Positions 5,449 to 14,881 of a stretch of DNA of 64,000 nucleotides are shown here, in pieces. This stretch comes from a virus. Both the position numbers and the translations under genes were made by a program. Within the stretch, counting starts at the first letter, position 1, and every line of letters starts with the position of its first letter. The notes below the pieces were generated by a model that was not told where the DNA came from, ran no database searches, and was given only the letters and a program-made list of their open reading frames with translations. The stretch is taken from positions 1 through 64,000 of the IMG/VR virus record IMGVR_UViG_3300023202_000336, one strand, 5' to 3'.

Positions 5449-6455
5449 TGGCGACCGGCGATCGCCCATGGTCGGACTTTCCGACGTCGACGACACTCGA
5501 CGACAATAGCGATTTTCTCGCGTTCGTTGACGTCTCGCAGCCGCTTCCTGAGGATCGTAATCGAACGATTACGCTCGATAACTTCGCTTCCGAGCTCTAC
5601 ACGAATGGGAGGACGCTCGGGACGCTGGCGGTTCTCAATGCGGCGATCACGGATGCGACGCTCGACGACGCCTCTGATCCAAGGCCTCCGACTGCACACG
5701 CGTCCGATCATGAGTCGGGCGGGACGGATACGATCGATCATGATAATCTCGTCGGATTTGTCGCAAACGAACACATCGATCATAGCTCAGTAGTTCTCAC
5801 CGCTGGCGAAGGAATCGCTGGTGGCGGTGATATTACCGCTTCGAGAACGTTTGATCTCGACATCGACGGTCTCGTTGAAGAGGCGGGTATTGATACCACC
5901 GCCGACTTCGTGGCCTTCTACGACGTCGACGCAGGTGTTCACCGGAAGATCCATCCTGATGATCTTGGTGTTGGTGGAGGTGGAGTCGGGTCAACCGTAT
6001 TCGATTTCGACGCTGATACCGGAACTACGGAAACGACAGTTGACGACGTCGTCGCGTTTTCTTTTCCGAAAGTTGGACCGGTGAGGTCGATAATCGGGTC
6101 TGAGCAGCTTCCGACCGGAATCGATCTTTCGGCGATCGATCCCGATATCACTATTCATTTTGTGATCACATCGACCGGAGGTGGAAGCGCAGACGTTCGT
6201 TTCGAGCTGGAAGCGACTTATATCGCTGACGGAGAACTGACGACGAAAGCAATTGATGAGACACTGACGCAAGATGTAACCGTCACTGATACGTTGAAGA
6301 CTCAGCATAGCGTGACCTTTACGCTCGACCGTACACTTATGTCGCTCAACGATGTCGTTCGTCTCAAGCTGAGCCGATTGAACTCTGATCCGAATGACAC
6401 CTATACCGGCGATGTTGCGGCATATGAGCGCGCTCGGTTCGAGTTCGAAGGATAA
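5448..6455 (+). CDS. Tail fibre protein
   Basis: A 335-residue, strongly acidic, glycine-rich protein starting at a TGATG overlap with the nuclease gene. The region FVANEHIDHSSVVLTAGEGI followed by AGGGDITASRTFDLDIDGL is a widespread phage tail-fibre segment. It is followed by a GVGGGGVGS hinge and a beta-rich C-terminal domain, likely the trimer tip. It is probably attached to the baseplate with the neighbouring fibre proteins. Receptor unknown. Confidence 0.75.
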   Translation: MATGDRPWSDFPTSTTLDDNSDFLAFVDVSQPLPEDRNRTITLDNFASELYTNGRTLGTLAVLNAAITDATLDDASDPRPPTAHASDHESGGTDTIDHDNLVGFVANEHIDHSSVVLTAGEGIAGGGDITASRTFDLDIDGLVEEAGIDTTADFVAFYDVDAGVHRKIHPDDLGVGGGGVGSTVFDFDADTGTTETTVDDVVAFSFPKVGPVRSIIGSEQLPTGIDLSAIDPDITIHFVITSTGGGSADVRFELEATYIADGELTTKAIDETLTQDVTVTDTLKTQHSVTFTLDRTLMSLNDVVRLKLSRLNSDPNDTYTGDVAAYERARFEFEG

Positions 6456-6460
6456 CTACG

Positions 6461-8716
6461 ATGGTAAAACAGACAGAGATGGTCGAGTTCGAGGATCAGG
6501 GGAGCGGGATTGAAACCCGCACTCCGGTCATCGTAGGGCGACGCCCTCTCGAAATAGCTCATGAGCTTAAAAGAGTTATCTTCGTTGCGAAGACTGGCGA
6601 CGATGCAAATGACGGTCGGTGGTACGGGAATCCAAAGCTTACATTCGCGAGCGCAATGTCTGCAGCAGGGCCGCGTGCACACGGTGAGCTCAACGTTGAC
6701 GAGATACCGGCAAATAATCAGATTGTTCTCGATACTTCCGAGGGGGACGTCACCGCCGCTTTTGAAGCCGACGAAGAATTCAGAATTTCGAAGTCCGCAT
6801 CTGGAAACGATGGCGTCTATACCGTAGCTTCCTCGAACTGGGACGGTACGAATACAACGATTACCACTAATGAAACGACACTTACCACCGTCACGTCACC
6901 CGCCGCTGAGGCCCTCCCGACGCGGAAGATGGAGATCTTTTGCGAGGACGGAGGCGTCTACGTCGAGGACCTCGTGGGAGAACCCTACGTCGATATCGAA
7001 GCTCCGAGTGCGGCGTTGATCCCGGCTACGTCGGCGGCTTCTGGTGGTGCTCAGATCAAAGATAGTGAGACGTGGACGTTTGGGCAGATCACACGCATCC
7101 ACACCGGCGTGCGGATGATCACCAACGGCAAAGCGAAGGTCGTCGTCGACCAGGGCGGTACCGAGACCGGGGCAGTGAACGGACAGTTCTTGTTCTTGGT
7201 CGATTCGCGGCCGTCCGGTACCAGCCCGTTCGGCGTCGACACCGATGGTGGCACGCTCGACGTCGAGATGCGACGGTACGAGGGCGAGGCGAACATCGGC
7301 GGGGTCTACGCCAACCGCGAGGACGCGAACCTCTCGTTGGAGGTCGGGTCGATCCAAGTCGACGACGGAGGGACCGCGACGTGGTGGGATTTCTTCGCCG
7401 AGGGGGTCAGCACCACGAGCAAGAACGCGATCATGAACCTGGACGTCGGGTTCTATAATCGCGACATCGCGGGGCAGGGCTGCTTCCGCGCCTTCGGCTC
7501 ACAGCCCGGGTCGCTGGGTGAGGTTAACGTCGTCGGCGGGCGGATCGTCACCGCCGGGACCGCGTTCGAGACTAGCGGTGCTCAGGCTGACAAGCGGGTC
7601 CAGGCGTTGTGCAACGTCGTCGACGCGGTCACGTTGGTCATCGCGGACAACAACGGTGAGATCAACATCAGGGTGAATCGCATCACGGGGATCGCGTTTC
7701 GGCTGGGTACGCTCGCGACTGTCAGCATCATCACCAGGGACGAAATCGGTACCGAGACGATGAAGGTCACGCGGGATACCCCGTCCACGTCGGATACCAC
7801 CGGCGCGCTCACCGTGGAGGGCGGGATCGGGTGTCGCGGCAACGTGAACATGCAGGCCTCGGGTAAGGGAATTCACACGGCGAACCAGCTCATCGCGAAG
7901 AGTTCCAGTGCAGACGGTAGCGGGAAGGTGCGGTCTGAGCGGGAGAGTGGCGGCTTCGCGGGCTACATCGAGTCCAAGCACAGCAGCGGGCGTCACGGGT
8001 GGGACTTCGACGGGAAGGTGTCATGTGGTGAAGACGCCAACGGATTCGTGGTTGGCCTGAGCGATAACCTCTCGAATGCACGGTTCCGCATCGACAGCAG
8101 CGGCCGGTTGGTGTTTTGGGAGCCGGGCAGCGCACAGTTGCTCACCGTGAAGGCGATTGGTGACTTCGAGGTACTGCGCCGCAATGGGAGCGACGTCGAA
8201 GGCGTCAACCGCGAGGTCCTCCAGACACACCGTCTCCGCCCTTCAGACCTGGAGGACACCAACGACGCTGATTGGGGCGCGATGGTGACGACTCCGGCGG
8301 TCGGTGCGGATACCAACAACGCCTCGCTTCAAGTCATCTCCTTGGATGGCACGGTCGAGGAAGGGTTCGGGTTCCGCGCGTTCGTTCCGTCCGGTGCGAC
8401 GAAGCTCACGATACGGTTCAGGTCCCGCGCCGAGACCGCGCCCGGCGGTGCTGCCGCCGTCGTCCCGCGCCTCTATTTCCGTGGCATCCCCGACGACGCC
8501 ACGATCCCATCCTGGAGTAGCCCGACCCTGCTGACCGCCCTCGACTTCCCGACGAGCGAGCTGTGGCAGTACGACGAGCAGGAACTCGACCTCGCCACCC
8601 TTGGCATCACCGCGAACCAGGAGACGCAGTTCCAGGTTACCCGCGCCGTCGACGACGGCGGGGACACTTTGACCGGCGACTGGACGCTCCTGGTCACCGA
8701 GTTGCTATTTAAGTAA
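6461..8716 (+). CDS. Tailspike or fibre protein with parallel beta-helix start
   Basis: A 751-residue protein. Near residue 45 it has FVAKTGDDANDGRWYGNPKL TFASAMSAAG, the typical entry of a right-handed parallel beta-helix (GDDANDG...KLT...A). A long repetitive beta region follows, then a jelly-roll-like C-terminal domain (AFVPSGATKLTIRFRSRAE) ending LLVTELLFK. From about 6900 to the end the base composition is clearly more GC-rich than in the first 440 bases and the neighbouring genes, which suggests that the receptor-binding part came from another genome. I see no catalytic triad that would prove depolymerase activity. Confidence 0.7.
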   Translation: MVKQTEMVEFEDQGSGIETRTPVIVGRRPLEIAHELKRVIFVAKTGDDANDGRWYGNPKLTFASAMSAAGPRAHGELNVDEIPANNQIVLDTSEGDVTAAFEADEEFRISKSASGNDGVYTVASSNWDGTNTTITTNETTLTTVTSPAAEALPTRKMEIFCEDGGVYVEDLVGEPYVDIEAPSAALIPATSAASGGAQIKDSETWTFGQITRIHTGVRMITNGKAKVVVDQGGTETGAVNGQFLFLVDSRPSGTSPFGVDTDGGTLDVEMRRYEGEANIGGVYANREDANLSLEVGSIQVDDGGTATWWDFFAEGVSTTSKNAIMNLDVGFYNRDIAGQGCFRAFGSQPGSLGEVNVVGGRIVTAGTAFETSGAQADKRVQALCNVVDAVTLVIADNNGEINIRVNRITGIAFRLGTLATVSIITRDEIGTETMKVTRDTPSTSDTTGALTVEGGIGCRGNVNMQASGKGIHTANQLIAKSSSADGSGKVRSERESGGFAGYIESKHSSGRHGWDFDGKVSCGEDANGFVVGLSDNLSNARFRIDSSGRLVFWEPGSAQLLTVKAIGDFEVLRRNGSDVEGVNREVLQTHRLRPSDLEDTNDADWGAMVTTPAVGADTNNASLQVISLDGTVEEGFGFRAFVPSGATKLTIRFRSRAETAPGGAAAVVPRLYFRGIPDDATIPSWSSPTLLTALDFPTSELWQYDEQELDLATLGITANQETQFQVTRAVDDGGDTLTGDWTLLVTELLFK

Positions 8717-8728
8717 AAAGGATTCCAC

Positions 8729-9049
8729 ATGTCCCTCGAAACATCCGACACGATCAACGAAACCGGCAAGCGCCGTGATCGTAACTGGCGTCTTGAGATC
8801 GATACTCCGTTTGGTGGCGACTATTTTATACGGTCACATCGAGAAGAACTTTTCGTGGCGGATTCAGATAGTCGGACTATTTCTCGAGAAGAGCTTCCGT
8901 CGCTTATGCGAAGGTTTTCGGAGGTCAGTGAGGAAACGATAACCTTTGCGACCACACGTCACGGGACGGTGACGGCCACTATCGCTGAACTGGCGACCGC
9001 CATTATAGCGAAACTTGATGAGTGGCAGACGGCGGACAAGGCTGTCTGA
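8729..9049 (+). CDS. Hypothetical protein (106 aa) in tail module
   Basis: It starts at ATG 8729 behind AAAAGGA, 12 bases after the spike gene. It is a charged protein with NWRLEIDTPFGGDYFIRSHR and a C-terminal helix TATIAELATAIIAKLDEWQT. It could be a small chaperone or accessory subunit for the spike, judging only from position. No family recognised. Confidence 0.5.
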   Translation: MSLETSDTINETGKRRDRNWRLEIDTPFGGDYFIRSHREELFVADSDSRTISREELPSLMRRFSEVSEETITFATTRHGTVTATIAELATAIIAKLDEWQTADKAV

Positions 9050-9088
9050 ACCATTACCAACCGCGTTATAGCGTTGAAGGGATTATAA

Positions 9089-9304
9089 ATGGCAGTTACG
9101 AGCCCTCACATCTGGTATCCGAGCGGAGTCGCCGGGACCGGTGTCGCCTACGATCTTCGGAAGATCACGTCTTGGGTTCCGCTTGATCCGAATCCGAACG
9201 ACCGAGTCCTTCTTCGCTTCATCGGCGACACGGTCACGACTATCGAGGTCGACCTCTCTGATTTTGAAACAGCGAAGCAGGCGAGTGTCGATGCCGGCGG
9301 ATAG
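9089..9304 (+). CDS. Small tail-module protein, YPSG family member 3
   Basis: A 71-residue protein, MAVTSPHIWYPSGVAGTGVA YDLRKIT... then DPNPNDRVLLRFIGD, clearly paralogous to the proteins at 4224 and 4472. The repeated placement of this family just before large fibre genes suggests a structural connector or capping role. Ribosome site GAAGGGA. Confidence 0.65.
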   Translation: MAVTSPHIWYPSGVAGTGVAYDLRKITSWVPLDPNPNDRVLLRFIGDTVTTIEVDLSDFETAKQASVDAGG

Positions 9305-9313
9305 AACACGAAG

Positions 9314-9331
9314 AGTGTTGTCGCGAACACT
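9314..9331. promoter_or_regulatory. Palindrome AGTGTT-N6-AACACT before the 1141-aa fibre gene
   Basis: The inverted repeat AGTGTTGTCGCGAACACT lies 13 bases before the GTG start at 9345. Read on the minus strand it is GTGTTCGCGACAACAC, one change from the family core. An alternative pairing with AACAC at 9305-9309 exists, so two mutually exclusive hairpins are possible in RNA. Confidence 0.5.
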
Positions 9332-9344
9332 ATTAAGGTGACAC

Positions 9345-12300
9345 GTGGCTAAAACCGATGGCTATATCACCGACGATCCAGACGGCGATTGGCGCTTCTC
9401 AAATACCGGGGGCGAAGGTCGCGGTGACGTCACCAACGCGTTTGGTGACGCGTACGCTCGAGTAGAGCGTGAAGAAGACGGTGCGATCGCCGGTACGATG
9501 GTTGACGGTAACGGTGCCGTCAAAGCTGGCGCGAAAGTACTTTTCAATCAGGTAAACGGGCTGCTCTCGGCAAATCCGCCCGAGAACGTGGCGCTTGTTA
9601 ACGACCTCGACGAAGCGCGGAAGAAGCTCTTCATCAAGTGGGCGGGCGTTAGCCCGATGTCGCTTCGCGAAGTCCTGATTGTCTGGTCGACGGATATCGC
9701 GCTTCTCAACAAGAATAAGATCAAGCTCGTCGGTGGTCCGAAAGACATTGAGTCGATCAGTACGACCGGTCGCCTGATGGTGATCGCGATGAACGAGCCG
9801 ATCGCGATCGACGGCGAAGAGAAGTGGACCTTCAGTATCGATGCAGGAGCGGTGGCTTACTATTCGATACTCCAGGATGCTGGCCCTGCAGAAGAAGGCG
9901 ACGGTGGCGCTGAGGACGAAGCCGTCGGTGGTGAGCTCGAGGATCTCGCTGACCCGGAAGAACCGTGCCCTTGCACTGAAGTTCAGGTCGGTGATGCGAC
10001 GCAGGACCCCGAGCAGGGTCAGAATACGCGTGTCAAAGATCCGCTCGTCTTTTGTAAGCTCTGCGACGACGATGATATCGAAGTTGAATCGGGAGCAGTC
10101 GCGGTCGTCAATAGGACGTTTCCGCTCATACCGGTTCGCTGCACGCATCCGTTCATGCTGGTACAACTCAAGATCTGCGGATGCGAACCTGATTGCTGCG
10201 ATGGTGGCGATGATACGTTCGTTCCAGCCGAAGAGCTGACGAACGCTCCTGTCTGGCTTGCTTCGTATCAGCTTTACGGAGCGACGCTTCCGCTCGAGGT
10301 ATTCACGCTTGATCAGCTTCGTGAGATTGATCCGTGCGATATTCGTACGACAGTTCGCGGCGTCCTCAACGATGACGTCGCTTGTCCGACCGAAGGTGGA
10401 TGTCCACTCGTAACGGTCGATGTCATTACGAACGCGGGGCCGTCTGTTACAGTAACTGGCGTCTGGCGGGTCAGGCTCTCCGGATACGCGGGGCAAGCCG
10501 CTTCGGTCAACTATCTTTGTAAAAACGTCTGTCCACCTGACGAGCCAGACTGCGTCAATCCGTGTGACTCGTCGCTGAAGATCGAAGTCAATTCGGACGA
10601 TCATCAGTGCTGGGTCGAAGAAGAGATCCTCAAGCCGCAAGAGCGGACGATTCCGGTCACACATTTCGACTCGATGATCATGGTTTGCACCAATATCACG
10701 GTGCCGCAGATCACGACCGAGATGTTTACGGTCGTCACCGACTGCAAATCGAAAACGGTCGAACTCCTCGATAACATCAAATCGGCGTCGATCGATCTCC
10801 CGACCTCGATTGAAGTAACGACCATTACGATCCCGGTCGGGGTCGGGACGCAGACACTCGATCTGGTGACGAACGTCGATACGCAGGTCTTCACGGCAGT
10901 CACCGATATCGTCCAGGAAGTGGTGACGCTCGTAACCGACGTGGAGACGTCGGTTATCACCGGACCGATCGTAAACGCGGTCACGTCGATCGCGACGATT
11001 CCGATCGTGGCGACGGAAGTCGTCGACGTTTTCACCACGTCGCTCGCGCTCCCGACCGACTTTTCCGTCTCGCCTGAGACGATATTCACCGGAATCGGAA
11101 GTATCACGTCGATCGTTACCGGGGTCGATAAGAAAATACTCAGTCTCGAATCAGAATTCGAGAGTTTCAAAGCCTTCCCGGATCTCTTTTCCATCCCGGA
11201 TACGGTTGCTCTGCCGACTAACTTTGAAGAGCTTATCGTGACGCTTCCGACCGAAGTGAACGTCGGAACGATCACTATTCCGACCGGGACTGGGAATCTC
11301 GTCAACGACGTCTTCACAACCGATCTCGCTGTAGTCGAGGGTGTTCTGTTCGAGACAATTACTGTTCCGACGGGGACTGGGAGTCTTGTCGAATCGGTTG
11401 CGAGTACGAATCTCGACGGAGTCGGCAACGTTCTTTCGACCTCTATCGAGGTCGCGCTGGGTGGAGGCGAGTTCCCGCCACAGGTTGTTGACAGTTTCGG
11501 AACCGTGGCGATTACGTACTGCGATAACAACGGTGACGAGCAGGTCGTTACGGTTGTTACTGATCTGGTGCTCGCAGACATCTCGAGCCAACTGTTGAAT
11601 ATCGTAACACAGGTTTCGACGACACCCTCACCAGTAGTAACCGATGTTTCGGTTGTTCCGGCAGGATCGACTACGGTTCAGCTGGTGACAGGCATACAAA
11701 CGATACCGACGCAGATTGTTACAGACGTTGACATCGTTGCCGCTGGTTCCACCGAGCTTGAGCTCGTGACCAATATTGAGACTGGGGTCGTGACGATTGA
11801 ACATGGTCTCTTCGATGATCTTTTTTCTTTTGCAACTATTACATCTTTTAACGTAGTCGAAGACGTATTTCTTGAGACAGATGGTTCGCCTGCTCTCGAC
11901 GTGGATGTTGTCGTTGACGCTGGAAGCGCCGGTGTTGGCGTAAAATCAGTCGACATTCCGCAATCGTTCGAAACCGAGCTCATCGATCTTGTAACCGATT
12001 TGCAGAGAGCCGCAGCTCCGACGACTGAAATCAACGTGATCGAGAGTTTCGTGACGACGCCAACGATGACCGTACCGAAAGCGGTCTCTTCCGGTGTGGT
12101 GACGATTCCGAATGGTGCATTGACGACGACGTTCGATCTTCCGCAGGTGGTCGATGTCGGTGTTGTCACCGTGCCGACTTCGATTCAGGAGTCGGTGTTC
12201 GAAGTTCCGAAGGATCCGAAGTTCGAGACGGTCAATCTCATCACCGATTTCAATATTCAGACGTGTACATTCGTGACCGAATGTGTGAAGGGTACGATCG

Positions 12301-12770
12301 ATCTCGTGAAGGAAGATGGCGAGATCGAGATCGAGATTCTCAGGAAGACAACGTCAGGTGAAGATCCGGATAGCCCGATCACGATGATCACTGAGGCGCC
12401 GTGCAATGAAGACTCGCCCTATAAGTTTCTGGTCCGCCCGGATGACGTTCTCGAGTGCAACATCGCGCAACGGACGCTTGCGGACTGCTGTGATGATACC
12501 ACTAACTGTACACCCACTTCCGCGCCTTACGAGGTAGGCGATTGCACCAATCTTGTTCTTCTTTCACCGATCCCTGTTTCGATGCCGATAGATCTTAACT
12601 CTTCGGTGAGTTCCTGTCCGTGCTTTACCTGCGAACCGGAACGGCCTTGCGACGATCCGGCTGGAAACGAGCTTGGGACACTCAATGTATCTCAATGCCG
12701 CGGATGTACGGTGAAGTTCAAGAGGCTCCAGCGCGACCACTGTAAGACCTGTAGTACTGATCCGGATTAA
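9345..12770 (+). CDS. Giant repetitive fibre/adhesin-like protein (1141 aa)
   Basis: GTG start behind AAGGTGA. Residues 1-200 or so form a mixed domain (FIKWAGVSPMSLREVLIVWS). Next comes a Cys-rich block (CPCTEV, CKLCDDDD, CGCEPDCCDGGDD) up to about residue 440, then some 500 residues of degenerate beta repeats around LVTDV, TITIPTGTG and DVFTTDL, and finally a second Cys-rich end with CRGCTVKFKRLQRDHCKTC. The central repeat looks like a beta-solenoid shaft, and the Cys blocks could bind metal or form disulfides once outside the cell. The next gene is also Cys-rich, so the two probably form one fibre. I do not recognise a named family. Confidence 0.6.
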   Translation: MAKTDGYITDDPDGDWRFSNTGGEGRGDVTNAFGDAYARVEREEDGAIAGTMVDGNGAVKAGAKVLFNQVNGLLSANPPENVALVNDLDEARKKLFIKWAGVSPMSLREVLIVWSTDIALLNKNKIKLVGGPKDIESISTTGRLMVIAMNEPIAIDGEEKWTFSIDAGAVAYYSILQDAGPAEEGDGGAEDEAVGGELEDLADPEEPCPCTEVQVGDATQDPEQGQNTRVKDPLVFCKLCDDDDIEVESGAVAVVNRTFPLIPVRCTHPFMLVQLKICGCEPDCCDGGDDTFVPAEELTNAPVWLASYQLYGATLPLEVFTLDQLREIDPCDIRTTVRGVLNDDVACPTEGGCPLVTVDVITNAGPSVTVTGVWRVRLSGYAGQAASVNYLCKNVCPPDEPDCVNPCDSSLKIEVNSDDHQCWVEEEILKPQERTIPVTHFDSMIMVCTNITVPQITTEMFTVVTDCKSKTVELLDNIKSASIDLPTSIEVTTITIPVGVGTQTLDLVTNVDTQVFTAVTDIVQEVVTLVTDVETSVITGPIVNAVTSIATIPIVATEVVDVFTTSLALPTDFSVSPETIFTGIGSITSIVTGVDKKILSLESEFESFKAFPDLFSIPDTVALPTNFEELIVTLPTEVNVGTITIPTGTGNLVNDVFTTDLAVVEGVLFETITVPTGTGSLVESVASTNLDGVGNVLSTSIEVALGGGEFPPQVVDSFGTVAITYCDNNGDEQVVTVVTDLVLADISSQLLNIVTQVSTTPSPVVTDVSVVPAGSTTVQLVTGIQTIPTQIVTDVDIVAAGSTELELVTNIETGVVTIEHGLFDDLFSFATITSFNVVEDVFLETDGSPALDVDVVVDAGSAGVGVKSVDIPQSFETELIDLVTDLQRAAAPTTEINVIESFVTTPTMTVPKAVSSGVVTIPNGALTTTFDLPQVVDVGVVTVPTSIQESVFEVPKDPKFETVNLITDFNIQTCTFVTECVKGTIDLVKEDGEIEIEILRKTTSGEDPDSPITMITEAPCNEDSPYKFLVRPDDVLECNIAQRTLADCCDDTTNCTPTSAPYEVGDCTNLVLLSPIPVSMPIDLNSSVSSCPCFTCEPERPCDDPAGNELGTLNVSQCRGCTVKFKRLQRDHCKTCSTDPD

Positions 12771-12772
12771 TA

Positions 12773-14824
12773 ATGCCTATTCTCCGTAGCTGCTGCCCGC
12801 CCTGTAATACTCAGGATCCGCAGACTGGCGGATGCATGTTCAATATCGAGTTCTTTGACGCGTGTGAATGTCCCTGTGATCCGAACAGCCCAAACTGGAT
12901 CGATTTCGTTACGGACTGGCTCGCAGCGAGAACCGGTTCGACGATCTTTTCAAGTGAAGACACCTCCGGACCGGGATCGACATGTTCGACGCTTTTTACT
13001 CACGATTTCAGTCCCGGACAACACTACGTTGTTCGTGTCGAATTCATCTCGTCCGCTGCCCCAGAACCTGATTTCTTCGACCCGAGTACACGTTGCGATT
13101 CCCCTATTACTGCCGACTTCGTCGAGATCAGTTTCGATATTTTCGGCGGCGAAGACGCGTCCGGGGATGTGAGTTGCGACGATTGCTTCTCGACTATTTC
13201 GGCTACCGACACCATTATCGCGTACTGCCGACAGACGTGTCCCGATTACGATGGAAGTGACCCGCAGTTCGTCGAAGGTGATTCAGGAGATTACGATTTC
13301 CAGGGATTCTATTGCGCCCCTGGATCTCCGGGCGATGTCGGCGATTTCATTGTCGAAGCCCCCGATCTTTGTGGTTCGTTCTACGATAATTGCCCGGCGG
13401 AATGGTACGTCGCTATTACGGTGGTCACTGATGAGACGCTCGACCCGGATTGTGATATTGACTGCTGCGCTGAGTACTGCAACGGGATCAACTACTCGAC
13501 TTTCGTAGGCGCCGATGATTGTACCATAGGCATCTCGTTTGAGCAGGATTCTTCGCTCGATGACGAGTGCTGCGATGCGGACGTAAGTATCAGTGGAAGC
13601 ACGTCACTCGCTCCCGGTGAAGACCCTGATGCGCCAGATTGCGACCTTGCCACGACCGGAGGCCTTTTTGACGGATTCGGTGATGCGCTCGTTGAAGTTG
13701 AAGGAACATACGATTGTTGGGAATACGTGTTCGATGGTGACATCGATTCTTTCACCGTCGACGACTCGGAGTGTGCCGATGACGGACGCACGTCGGACTG
13801 CTCGAATTACGGTGCCTGTACTGATACGTCCGTAAGCGAGTCGTTCCTTGGAGCGATCCCGAGTTGTTTCAGTACGTTGACGGTGATCGAGCCGGACGGT
13901 ATGGGCGGAACCACTTCGACGAACGTGACCGTTAACGAGTCTGCAACCTGTATCGACTTCGTTGATTCGAACGGATGCTGTTTTGATGGGACCGCGGTTG
14001 GTACACACGTCGAAGATCTCGGGACGCTCGATATCTTTTGCGAGTCAGGGCAGGACTTCATCGAATTCAACTGGAACGACTTGGCATTCGACTGCCCTGG
14101 TAGTACCTCCGTTTATACGTTCACCGAACTCGATGCAAAAAATGGCGAGTTCTTCGATTTCTCCGGTCCAGACGTGAACGGCGATTACGTGCTCAAATGG
14201 CGAGGCCCTGCATGTGGTGAAGTCTCGTTCCTGCTGGAGCATACCAACACTTGCGACGAACCGATCTGTTTGACCGAGATACGATTTACACCGTCCGGCC
14301 CGACGTGCTATCGCTACGACATGACTGCCGACGCCGAAGTGAATATCTCTAGCTCTGACTTCACCGATATCTCGAATGAGATTTCGTCGCTGAACGCAGC
14401 GAATCCGGGAAGCGACCACAAGGCATTCATTCGGTTTCGTCCGGTTGAGTCTGGAACGATCGATTACTGCGAGACTTGCCTTTCCGAGGGGACTGAGATT
14501 ACGAGTTCGGGCATTACGAATGCGCAGCAGCTCACCGGAAAGGTGGCGCTCGATGGGTGCGATCCTGTAAGTGAGAGCGGAAGCGATGATGCCTCCGATG
14601 ACGTCTTGTCGGTTTCGTTGACGCTGGTGACTGGCGACGTTGTGATCATTGACGTGAACGCCGACACTGGCTGCGGGTCGGGAAGTACGATTTGCCTCGA
14701 TGACTGCTCGACGAGTGGCGTGAATCCGTTGCCGTCGCTCGCGGATGGGTCATCGACGATCGATGTTGATTACGCGCTGACGCCTGACGGGTGCCTCGAT
14801 TGCGCCGGGGCCGAGTGCGCTTAG
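12773..14824 (+). CDS. Acidic Cys-rich secreted-type virion protein (683 aa)
   Basis: This protein contains about 47 cysteines, very few lysines and a great excess of Asp, Glu, Ser and Thr. Cysteines are spread along the whole length in C-rich pairs (SCCPPC, CECPCD, CDIDCCAEYC, NGCC, DECC). It starts two bases after the stop of the preceding Cys-containing fibre gene. There is no signal peptide, so disulfides could form only after release; metal binding is an alternative. The repeated tryptophan-poor, beta-type segments suggest a chain of small beta domains. I do not recognise the family. Confidence 0.6.
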   Translation: MPILRSCCPPCNTQDPQTGGCMFNIEFFDACECPCDPNSPNWIDFVTDWLAARTGSTIFSSEDTSGPGSTCSTLFTHDFSPGQHYVVRVEFISSAAPEPDFFDPSTRCDSPITADFVEISFDIFGGEDASGDVSCDDCFSTISATDTIIAYCRQTCPDYDGSDPQFVEGDSGDYDFQGFYCAPGSPGDVGDFIVEAPDLCGSFYDNCPAEWYVAITVVTDETLDPDCDIDCCAEYCNGINYSTFVGADDCTIGISFEQDSSLDDECCDADVSISGSTSLAPGEDPDAPDCDLATTGGLFDGFGDALVEVEGTYDCWEYVFDGDIDSFTVDDSECADDGRTSDCSNYGACTDTSVSESFLGAIPSCFSTLTVIEPDGMGGTTSTNVTVNESATCIDFVDSNGCCFDGTAVGTHVEDLGTLDIFCESGQDFIEFNWNDLAFDCPGSTSVYTFTELDAKNGEFFDFSGPDVNGDYVLKWRGPACGEVSFLLEHTNTCDEPICLTEIRFTPSGPTCYRYDMTADAEVNISSSDFTDISNEISSLNAANPGSDHKAFIRFRPVESGTIDYCETCLSEGTEITSSGITNAQQLTGKVALDGCDPVSESGSDDASDDVLSVSLTLVTGDVVIIDVNADTGCGSGSTICLDDCSTSGVNPLPSLADGSSTIDVDYALTPDGCLDCAGAECA

Positions 14825-14831
14825 TAGGCTG

Positions 14832-14860
14832 TTGACAAACCGCTGAAACAGAGATATCAA
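14832..14860 (+). promoter_or_regulatory. Sigma-70-type promoter
   Basis: A perfect -35 box TTGACA (14832-14837), a 17-bp spacer and TATCAA as -10 (14855-14860) occupy one of the few gaps in the operon. The predicted start near 14867 leaves about 15 bases before ATG 14882. The host polymerase could therefore transcribe the second part of this module independently. Confidence 0.7.
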
Positions 14861-14881
14861 TTGTCACCGAGAGGGGAGTCC

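Noticed and set aside
9399-10664. 421-residue minus-strand frame opposite the giant fibre gene
   Set aside because: It is a shadow caused by regular GAT/TCG-rich codon use in the plus gene; composition is implausible for a protein.
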